Assembly (NCBI GenBank): GCA_012799795.1
Contig: JAAZKO010000033.1
Coordinates: 1-11,956 of the forward strand
From: Minisyncoccota bacterium
Lineage (GTDB): Bacteria > Patescibacteriota > Microgenomatia > UBA1400 > PJMF01
DNA length: 11,956 bases
Reading direction: 5' to 3'
This document shows, piece by piece, positions 6,871-11,956 of the stretch. A program made the position numbers and the translations under genes. The stretch's first letter is position 1. Each line of letters begins with the position of its first letter. The notes beneath the pieces are model-generated. The model ran no database searches, was not told the DNA's origin, and saw only the letters and a program-made list of their open reading frames with translations.

Positions 6871-7458
6871 ATGAGCGAGGAAAATCAAAATCAAAGTAAT
6901 CTGCCCAAAAAAATAACTGAATTACCGGGAAATTATTATTTTGATGGGAACCCCAGCAGGGTTATTGACCGAGTGGCGGATTTAGCAAAATTAGATGGCG
7001 ATCCTTATTCGCAAGATGAGCGCTATTTATTAGCCAGAGAAGTTTTAAGTTTTTGTCCAGTTCTCTTTTTAGACGAGTTGATTGAGGCGCTAATTTTAAA
7101 CACGCAAGAAGCAATTAAAAAATTGAGGGATAAAGCCAGCCACAATGAGATTAATTTACACGTTAAAAATTATTCAGAAGAAGAAAAAAACCAAATTTCT
7201 GCCTTGGCACTAAAACTACTAAGAGAAAAAATTATTAGTGCTGATTCTGAGCAAATTTTAGCAATTTTACGTTTTGTTCAAGAATATATTAGGGTTCAAA
7301 TCAGTCGTAAAGATTCGTTTGTTCAAGAAACAACTAAGCTGCAAAATGAAAAAGATCAACTAGCTGAAAAAATTCGAATTAAAGGGGAAGAATTTGTTGA
7401 AGATCAAAAGGCAGTATTTTTTGATTTTCTTCAAAAATTAAGCCAAGAAGACTTTTAA
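6871..7458 (+). CDS. Unknown, predicted all-helical soluble protein
   Basis: A 195-residue protein I do not recognise. It has no signal peptide or membrane segment. The first 20 residues are polar (MSEENQNQSN), followed by a mixed region with YYFDGNPSRVIDRVADLAKL and then charged, probably helical stretches. The C-terminal third (about 145-190) looks like a coiled coil rich in Lys, Glu and Gln (ETTKLQNEKDQLAEKIRIKG), ending in an acidic QEDF. One Cys is present (about residue 62). The ATG at 6871 has no strong ribosome binding site. It follows tRNA-Val without a visible promoter or terminator between, so it may be expressed by read-through from the tRNA promoter. Its stop shares the palindromic TTAA with the convergent gene. 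Codon use matches the neighbours and the frame is clean, so I think it is real; function unknown. Confidence 0.7.
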   Translation: MSEENQNQSNLPKKITELPGNYYFDGNPSRVIDRVADLAKLDGDPYSQDERYLLAREVLSFCPVLFLDELIEALILNTQEAIKKLRDKASHNEINLHVKNYSEEEKNQISALALKLLREKIISADSEQILAILRFVQEYIRVQISRKDSFVQETTKLQNEKDQLAEKIRIKGEEFVEDQKAVFFDFLQKLSQEDF

Positions 7459-8114
7459 GCACCCATATTCATACCAAAGTTTTTTTCACTACTCATGGCA
7501 TCATGAACATTTTTACTTTTTTTGAAATTAAAAGCCGTACCACGTCCCCGCTTACCTTTGCCCGAGACTTGATTCATCCAAGTTTTAGCACTGTGCACTT
7601 GTTGTCGGAGTAAGTTGATCCATTCACGAAGCTTATGAAAAAAATTAAAGAAACCAATGCCGCTTGCGCCAGGATCAACCACTTCTTGACTTAAAGCCAT
7701 ATCAATTTCTTGATCTAAAGCTTTAACGTCTTCAGCTAGCATTTTTAGTTCATCTCTGGTGGCTTTCAACTCTTCTAGATTTTTTTCAGCCTGGGCGGCA
7801 AAAATTTCATGAGTATCAACTGGGTTGATTTGATCGTGAAGTTTTTTACGTAGTGCTTCTTTTTTTTGTTGGGCTAATAGTTCTGCTTGTTTTTCCATGT
7901 CCAGTCGTCCAGCAAAATCTGGAATAAAATCTCCTCCAGTTTTACTCAAAGCTTGAGCAAAAGGATTCAGTTTTTGTTTTTGAGGCTCGCTTTTGGGCGT
8001 GTAAGAACCAACATTTTTTTCACTCTCTAGCAAAGCTCTTGCTAGAGCTCCACTTTGTTGAGATGCTTGTTTTCTGGTTGATGGGCCACTGGTATTTTGA
8101 TTCAAGTTATTCAT
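7455..8114 (-). CDS. Unknown protein with basic Gly-rich C-terminus (possible DUF5660-like)
   Basis: A 219-residue protein from the ATG at 8114; a TTG ten codons upstream (8144) is less likely because it would add the odd SFFFKHDTI segment. The N-terminal part is rich in Gln, Ser and Thr and probably disordered (NQNTSGPSTRKQASQQSGAL). A central stretch (about 85-150) is strongly helical and charged (EKNLEELKATRDELKMLAED). Then comes a conserved-looking aromatic block, GASGIGFFNFFHKLREWINL, and a basic tail with GKGKRGRGTAFNFKKSKN, ending in a Met/Gly-rich C-terminus. No membrane segment or enzyme motif is seen. The overall pattern recalls a domain of unknown function common in Microgenomates-type genomes (DUF5660), but that match is from memory and unverified. 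A near-consensus promoter lies just upstream, suggesting solid expression. The basic tail could contact nucleic acid; that is inference only. Confidence 0.75.
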   Translation of the reverse strand: MNNLNQNTSGPSTRKQASQQSGALARALLESEKNVGSYTPKSEPQKQKLNPFAQALSKTGGDFIPDFAGRLDMEKQAELLAQQKKEALRKKLHDQINPVDTHEIFAAQAEKNLEELKATRDELKMLAEDVKALDQEIDMALSQEVVDPGASGIGFFNFFHKLREWINLLRQQVHSAKTWMNQVSGKGKRGRGTAFNFKKSKNVHDAMSSEKNFGMNMGA

Positions 8115-8178
8115 GATTGTATCGTGTTTAAAAAAAAAGGACAATAAACGCTAAAATCCCTTTTTTAATCGAACATAT

Positions 8179-8207
8179 ATTATAGGATCAAACTGATACA
8201 AAGTCAA
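8179..8207 (-). promoter_or_regulatory. Near-consensus promoter for the 7455-8114 gene
   Basis: On the minus strand TTGACT (8202-8207, 5/6) is 17 nt from TATAAT (8179-8184, 6/6). This is the best promoter match in the window. Transcription should begin near 8172, about 58 nt before the ATG at 8114. The leader contains an A9/T9 homopolymer but no evident Shine-Dalgarno. Confidence 0.75.
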
Positions 8208-8240
8208 GTTTCTACCCTGGGTAATTAAAACATAAAAATT

Positions 8241-9236
8241 TTAATTTTTAATTAAACTTTCAATAGTTTGGCGACGTAACAATTGAGCTTTGAAGCTATT
8301 AAGATACTGCTCATTATTAGCAATTTGATCACGAAGCTTTTCGTCTTTGATATCCGCTAAAGCTTGTTTTAGACTTTTATCATCAACTTTAATTTCTCGC
8401 TTTTTAGCAATAGCAGCTAAAATAAAATCTATTTGCAAGCGATTTAAAATTGTGCCTGCCATTTCGTTACCCAATTCTTCAAGATTAATTTGTCTTTGTT
8501 CTAGATATTTTTCGACGCTAAGCTTATAACTAGCCAATTGTTCTTTAAACTTTTCAAACTCAGCTTGGGTTTCTCGACGAAGTAATAATTCAGCAATACT
8601 AGGTCGAATATTAAGTACTAGTTCTCGCAAGATATGTTGGTAATAAATTTCTTGCTCTTGGTCTGGAGAGAGTTTTTCTAGCTTACTTTTTGGATCTTTT
8701 TGCTGATTATGTTTTTTAATAAATTGCAGAGCTGTTTTTTTACCTTCGCTTATATATTTTTCATAATTTTTTAGATCAATTTGAGGAGCTTCACAAAAAT
8801 GGGCTTCAAGCACCCAATCCTCACCTTTGTTGATAGAAATCAAATGATATTCGGGGGCAGTGATGGGCTGTTTTTTTGCTTTTTTTAAATCTTCAATATA
8901 CTTTTGAGGCAAAATATCTCTGAGAATACTTTCTGCAATTTTTTCTAAGGAAACTTGTTTCTCCGCAATTTTTAGAGGTACTTTGCCTTGGCGAAAACCC
9001 TCAATTTTCATTTTTTTTGCCAGATCGCTTAAAGTTTTTTGATAGGGTTTTTTTAATTCTGACCAAGGAATATTGATGCGTAGTTTGTCATTGTTAGTAA
9101 TTAAAGATTTTTTAGTTTTTTGAGTTTCATTATCTTCTACTTTTTTATTTATTTTTGTTTTTGTGGAACTAGCTTGTTTTTGAGTGCTTGCACTTTTTTT
9201 ACTAGCTTTTCTTGTGTTAGTTGCTGCTTTTGTCAT
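8241..9236 (-). CDS. tig: Trigger factor, variant lacking the PPIase domain
   Basis: Ribosome-associated chaperone that shields nascent chains at the exit tunnel. The ribosome-binding loop GFRQGKVP is at residues 80-87 (E. coli has it at about 43-50), and the N-domain ends with the EAHFCEAPQIDLKNYEKY strand (about 144-161). The C-terminal chaperone domain follows after a lysine-rich linker, with RRETQAEFEKFKEQLASYKL, the EMAGTILNRLQIDFILAAIA helix and a last arm NNEQYLNSFKAQLLRRQT. The FKBP-type PPIase domain normally between these is missing, giving 331 residues instead of about 430. The N-terminus carries an extra stretch of about 40 Lys/Ser/Thr-rich, low-complexity residues before the fold begins. 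The ATG at 9236 lies 8 nt from a TATAAT, so the mRNA may be nearly leaderless and no Shine-Dalgarno is present. Identification rests on the ribosome-binding motif plus the domain order. Confidence 0.88.
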   Translation of the reverse strand: MTKAATNTRKASKKSASTQKQASSTKTKINKKVEDNETQKTKKSLITNNDKLRINIPWSELKKPYQKTLSDLAKKMKIEGFRQGKVPLKIAEKQVSLEKIAESILRDILPQKYIEDLKKAKKQPITAPEYHLISINKGEDWVLEAHFCEAPQIDLKNYEKYISEGKKTALQFIKKHNQQKDPKSKLEKLSPDQEQEIYYQHILRELVLNIRPSIAELLLRRETQAEFEKFKEQLASYKLSVEKYLEQRQINLEELGNEMAGTILNRLQIDFILAAIAKKREIKVDDKSLKQALADIKDEKLRDQIANNEQYLNSFKAQLLRRQTIESLIKN

Positions 9237-9244
9237 AGGTGTGC

Positions 9245-9273
9245 ATTATACCCTATGATTTTTAGGCTGTTTA
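9245..9273 (-). promoter_or_regulatory. Promoter of tig, start-proximal
   Basis: On the minus strand TAAACA (9268-9273, 4/6) is 17 nt from TATAAT (9245-9250, 6/6). Only 8 nt separate the -10 from the ATG, so transcription would begin at or within 1-2 nt of the start codon. Confidence 0.55.
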
Positions 9274-9349
9274 GGGTGGAAGTTTTGGCAATTATTTAAG
9301 AATATTTTAAAAAAGCATGTAGACAAAGGGACTAATTGGAGAGGTGGTA

Positions 9350-9386
9350 GAAAAAACAACTAAAAAGCTTGCTCGCTTTGTTTTTC
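9350..9386 (-). terminator. Possible weak terminator after gap
   Basis: An imperfect hairpin: AAAAACAA (9352-9359) can pair with TTGTTTTT (9378-9385), and inside it AAGC (9365-9368) with GCTT. On the minus strand the inner stem is followed by TTTTTAGTTGTTTTTT. The stem is GC-poor with an asymmetric bulge, so activity is uncertain. The rest of the gap-tig spacer (9274-9349) shows nothing I can name. Confidence 0.35.
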
Positions 9387-9407
9387 ATAAATTTTGATTA
9401 ATCTAAT

Positions 9408-10457
9408 TTAGATTTGACTTAATTGTTCCATTAAGCGGCAAGTGTAACCCCACTCATTATCGTACCAAGCAATAATTTTTAAAAGATTGCCGTCAATAAG
9501 CTGCATCATTGGCAAATCTACCACTGCACTGTATTCACAAGCAATAAAGTCGCTAGACACCAAGGGTTCTTGGCTAACTGCCACAATGCCTTGATATTGA
9601 TCTTTGGCTGCCTCTGTAAAAACTTGCTTAATGTCTTCTAAGTTACTTGCCTTACTCAAAACAAAAGTAATATCAGAAATAGAAACAGTTGGAGTTGGGA
9701 CGCGAATAGCTAGGCCATCAAATTTATTTTTCAGGCTTGGAATAATATCAGCTGTTGCTTTAGCAGCTCCAGTTGAGGTGGGCACTAAATTAATAGCTGC
9801 TGCTCGAGCGCGGCGCAAATCTTTATCGTGAGAATTGTCGTGTAAATTTTGATCACTAGTATAAGAATGAATAGTAGTTAAAACAGCTTTTTCAATGCCA
9901 AAATTATCTTGAATAATTTGAGCGATTGGTGCCACACAATTGGTGGTGCAAGAAGCATTAGAAAAAATATTTTTATTAAGATCGACTTCATTAACACTAA
10001 TAACACCAGTACTAATAAGGCCCTCAGGATCTTCTTTGCCCGGAGCAGATAATAAAACTTTTTTTGCTCCTGCCTCTAAGTGTAAAGCTGCCTTTTTGGC
10101 TTTATTAAATGCGCCGGTAGCTTCTAAGACACTATAAACTTCATATTTTTCCCAAGGAATTTTTGCTGGATCTCGCTGCGCAGTAATTAAAATTTTATGC
10201 TCATCAACGATGATGTAACCTAATTCAATTTCTCCGTCACTTAATTTTTTGACTTTTTTAAGTTCTTCAAAACGAATTACTTCACCAAAAGTTCCATAAA
10301 CACTGTCATATTTAAGTAGTCTAACCCAACCCTCCAAATCCATTGATCCAGAAGTGTTGATTACTTTTAAATTAAGATCTTGACGGTGTTTTGTAAACCA
10401 AATTCGAAAAGCAAGACGACCAATTCGACCCAGTCCATTAATGGCGAAATTTTTCAT
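9408..10457 (-). CDS. gap: Type I glyceraldehyde-3-phosphate dehydrogenase
   Basis: Oxidises and phosphorylates glyceraldehyde-3-phosphate to 1,3-bisphosphoglycerate with reduction of NAD(P) in cytoplasmic glycolysis. The 349 residues show the Rossmann start INGLGRIGRLAFR (6-18), the KYDS motif (49-52), the active-site SNASCTTNC with catalytic Cys170, TTIHSYTSDQ with catalytic His197, PTSTGAAKA (226-234), IRVPTPTVSISD (251-262, phosphate-site Arg252) and the C-terminal WYDNEWGY (331-338). Catalytic residues are intact. The odd point is the end of beta-2: VINTSGSMDLEGW, where the Asp after Asn that normally binds the adenosine ribose of NAD is Thr35, and the loop is about two residues longer than usual. 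This could relax cofactor choice toward NADP. It lies 67 nt after pyrH; a weak promoter can be drawn in that gap, so it may be co-transcribed or independent. Confidence 0.97.
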   Translation of the reverse strand: MKNFAINGLGRIGRLAFRIWFTKHRQDLNLKVINTSGSMDLEGWVRLLKYDSVYGTFGEVIRFEELKKVKKLSDGEIELGYIIVDEHKILITAQRDPAKIPWEKYEVYSVLEATGAFNKAKKAALHLEAGAKKVLLSAPGKEDPEGLISTGVISVNEVDLNKNIFSNASCTTNCVAPIAQIIQDNFGIEKAVLTTIHSYTSDQNLHDNSHDKDLRRARAAAINLVPTSTGAAKATADIIPSLKNKFDGLAIRVPTPTVSISDITFVLSKASNLEDIKQVFTEAAKDQYQGIVAVSQEPLVSSDFIACEYSAVVDLPMMQLIDGNLLKIIAWYDNEWGYTCRLMEQLSQI

Positions 10458-10475
10458 AGGCAGTTTTCTTTTAAT

Positions 10476-10505
10476 ATTTTAAATTTTTTTATTAGATTAA
10501 GTAAA
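10476..10505 (-). promoter_or_regulatory. Weak candidate promoter for gap
   Basis: On the minus strand TTTACT (10500-10505, 4/6) is 18 nt from TAAAAT (10476-10481, 5/6). The site lies between pyrH and gap in very AT-rich DNA, where such matches arise by chance. Confidence 0.25.
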
Positions 10506-10524
10506 TTAAAGTCAGTAAAGCAAA

Positions 10525-11265
10525 TTAAACTAATTTGGTTTTTACATCATTGGCCACGTAAGTGCCAATATCTTCGCCATCTACAGCTTTTGCTAAATTA
10601 TGTTCTTTAAACAAATTAAAGACCATCATCGGCATATTGTTTTCTTTACACATGGCTAGTGCGCCGGTGTCCATAACTTGCACTTCTTCTTTTTCAATAG
10701 CATCTTTAAAAGTCATGGTTTTAAAACGCTTGGCATCAGGAAATTTTAACGGATCTTGTTCATAAATACCATCAACTTTAGTGGCTTTCATCAAAACATC
10801 ACAATGTAATTCTAAGGCGTGTAGAGCTGCTCCCGAATCAGTGGTGACATAGGGCATGCCTGTGCCAGCTACTAGAATTAATACACGACCCTTTTCTAAA
10901 TGGCGAATTGCTTTGTTGCGAATGAAACTTTCACTTACGGCTGGCATGGTTAGAGCCGATTGGGTGCGTACTTGTACCCCAACCTTTCTTAAAGCATCCT
11001 GGAGAGCTAGACCGTTCATGACTGTAGCTAACATACCCATATAATCAGCCGTAGCTCGATCAATTCCATTTTTGGAGGCGCTTAGGCCACGGAAGATATT
11101 ACCACCGCCAATAACAATCGCAATCTCTGTATTTTTGTCCACCACTTTTTTGATTTTTTCAGCCATTACTAAAACAGCTTTAGGATCTATACCAAATTCT
11201 CTATCACCCAGGAGAGATTCTCCACCAATTTTAAGCATAATTCTTTTGAAACGTTTTTCTCCCAT
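10525..11265 (-). CDS. pyrH: UMP kinase
   Basis: Bacterial-type uridylate kinase of the amino acid kinase fold: phosphorylates UMP to UDP with ATP, an essential step of pyrimidine nucleotide supply; normally a hexamer. The 246 residues carry the phosphate-binding MLKIGGESL (10-18, Lys12), IGGGNIFRG (52-60), the UMP-contacting ADYMGMLATVMNGLAL (73-88), AGTGMPYVTTDSGAAL (133-148) and KATKVDGIYEQDP (160-172). Length and motif order are standard. The ATG is preceded by AAAGGA (11272-11277) with a 6-nt spacer, supporting the start. It sits 27 nt after the FemAB-type gene and 67 nt before gap, probably in one transcript. The usual rpsB-tsf-pyrH-frr neighbourhood is not present in the visible region. 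Confidence 0.97.
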   Translation of the reverse strand: MGEKRFKRIMLKIGGESLLGDREFGIDPKAVLVMAEKIKKVVDKNTEIAIVIGGGNIFRGLSASKNGIDRATADYMGMLATVMNGLALQDALRKVGVQVRTQSALTMPAVSESFIRNKAIRHLEKGRVLILVAGTGMPYVTTDSGAALHALELHCDVLMKATKVDGIYEQDPLKFPDAKRFKTMTFKDAIEKEEVQVMDTGALAMCKENNMPMMVFNLFKEHNLAKAVDGEDIGTYVANDVKTKLV

Positions 11266-11292
11266 AAGTTTTCCTTTATTTTCTTTTATTAT

Positions 11293-11956
11293 TTATAGTT
11301 TAATAAACTTCTTTTTGAAACGCAAGAATTTCCAGCGCCAATTTTCTGCTAAATTATAAATTTTATAAATTGGATAATTGTAAACCAAATCATAAGTGCC
11401 AATATGTTCAATCAATTGGCCGCCATAGCTGCGTTTAAAACGATGAAAACCGAACCAAGGATCTTTGGGATCGGGATTGGGTCCTAGCGCTCCCCACATG
11501 TCGAATGATTGGCATTTTTGCTTTTGACCAAAACGAATAGCCTCCCACATCATTAAATTACTGGCCATGAGTTCGCGATGCTTACTACTGGAAGCTCCAT
11601 AGGGGTAATAAAGCACATTATTAAACACAAAAAGAACCCAAACCACTAAAATTTGATTTTCGTAGCTGGCTTTTAAAATATGCATAATATTACTGCCTTT
11701 AAAAATTTGCCACATTTGGCGAAAATATTCAGGTGAATGAGCATAAAATGCTTGTCTTTTGGTGGTTTCTTCTAAAATTTTTAAATAATCTTCTAAACCC
11801 TGCTCACTACTATCTTCAAAAACTTTGACTCCTTTTTTCATCGCAAGACGGGTGTTATAACGAGTTTTACTGGTCATTTTAGCCAGCAATTCTTCTTCTG
11901 AAAGATTAAGATCAAGATAGAAAGTAAAACGAGTAAACAGTGATCGTCCTTCTTCA
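11293..11956 (-). CDS. FemAB-family peptidoglycan bridge aminoacyltransferase, C-terminal part
   Basis: The reading frame stays open to the window edge, so the start lies beyond 11956; about 220 C-terminal residues are visible. The FemA/FemB/FemX family uses aminoacyl-tRNA to add amino acids to the lipid II or peptidoglycan stem peptide on the cytoplasmic side of the membrane, building interpeptide bridges. The match rests on a KMTSKTRYNTRLAMKKGVKV segment typical of the second GNAT-like lobe, a central YYPYGASSSKHRELMASNLM block, FDMWGALGPNPDPKDPW, and the C-terminal FHRFKRSYGGQLIEHIGTYD followed by a PIYKIYNLA end. The TTG at 11889 is internal, because family-like sequence (RFTFYLDLNLSEEELLAKM) continues upstream of it. 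Substrate amino acid cannot be told. It lies just upstream of pyrH (27 nt) and shares the window with a class A PBP, consistent with a cross-bridged wall. Confidence 0.9.
   Translation of the reverse strand, partial: EEGRSLFTRFTFYLDLNLSEEELLAKMTSKTRYNTRLAMKKGVKVFEDSSEQGLEDYLKILEETTKRQAFYAHSPEYFRQMWQIFKGSNIMHILKASYENQILVVWVLFVFNNVLYYPYGASSSKHRELMASNLMMWEAIRFGQKQKCQSFDMWGALGPNPDPKDPWFGFHRFKRSYGGQLIEHIGTYDLVYNYPIYKIYNLAENWRWKFLRFKKKFIKL

Noticed and set aside
8115..8144. TTG start that would extend the unknown 7455-8114 protein by ten residues
   Set aside because: The extra residues (SFFFKHDTI) come from a T9 homopolymer region, and no ribosome site precedes the TTG; the ATG at 8114 gives a natural polar N-terminus.
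8234..8249. All-A/T inverted repeat over the tig stop codon
   Set aside because: A 6-bp A/T stem with a 4-nt loop is expected by chance in such AT-rich DNA and is not stable enough to call a terminator.
9323..9397. Plus-strand protein-like stretch (GEVVEKTTKKLARFVFHKF) ending in TGA
   Set aside because: It reads like coding sequence, but TAG precedes it directly, no ATG is in frame, only GTG/TTG-type starts giving under 20 codons exist, and it overlaps the possible gap terminator. It could be a gene remnant, but the evidence is too thin.
11293..11889. Treating the FemAB-type gene as complete from the TTG at 11889
   Set aside because: The frame remains open to the window edge and the upstream residues align with the family pattern, so the gene is truncated by the window.
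1..11956. CRISPR array, mobile element, defence or toxin-antitoxin system
   Set aside because: I found no spaced direct repeats, transposase or integrase motifs, terminal inverted repeats or recognisable defence domains; the window is compact housekeeping DNA.

Overview
This window looks like a chromosomal stretch from a small-genome, AT-rich bacterium, most likely a member of the Candidate Phyla Radiation (Patescibacteria), probably near the Microgenomates. That placement is inferred from gene content and protein style: PheT lacks its N-terminal tRNA-binding domain, trigger factor lacks its PPIase domain, the class A penicillin-binding protein carries an Ig-like plus Thr/Pro tail, a FemAB-type enzyme is present, and intergenic spaces are very short. 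No rRNA or phylogenetic marker settles it. The standard code (UGA as stop) fits: thirteen protein genes read through intact and all end in TAA.

Layout from left to right. 1-907 (+) is the C-terminal end of a class A penicillin-binding protein. It converges on, and overlaps by 45 bp, an O-antigen ligase/polymerase-like membrane protein (863-2146, -). That gene lies downstream of pheT (2064-4103, -) and pheS (4141-5205, -), and its start overlaps the pheT end by 83 bp. A good intrinsic terminator (about 5301-5337) and a promoter (5234-5263) separate pheST from the upstream infC-rpmI-rplT operon (6577 down to 5438, -). A divergent promoter region (6580-6750) then serves infC on the minus strand and tRNA-Val(GAC) on the plus strand. 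The tRNA is followed by an unknown helical protein (6871-7458, +), which meets tail-to-tail an unknown protein with its own near-consensus promoter (7455-8114, -). Next come a PPIase-less trigger factor (8241-9236, -), type I GAPDH (9408-10457, -), UMP kinase (10525-11265, -) and the C-terminal part of a FemAB-family peptidoglycan bridge enzyme (11293-11956, -).

Functionally the window is mostly housekeeping: translation (IF3, L35, L20, PheRS, tRNA-Val), nascent-chain folding (trigger factor), glycolysis (GAPDH), pyrimidine nucleotide supply (PyrH) and cell envelope building (PBP, FemAB, O-antigen ligase-like protein). I see no mobile elements, CRISPR arrays, toxin-antitoxin modules or defence islands, and no clearly new multi-gene system. 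The points worth a second look are local: overlapping genes, near-leaderless promoters at infC and tig, an infC start buried in a Shine-Dalgarno-like octamer, a GAPDH lacking the usual NAD-ribose Asp, a remodelled trigger factor, and two unknown proteins next to the tRNA.
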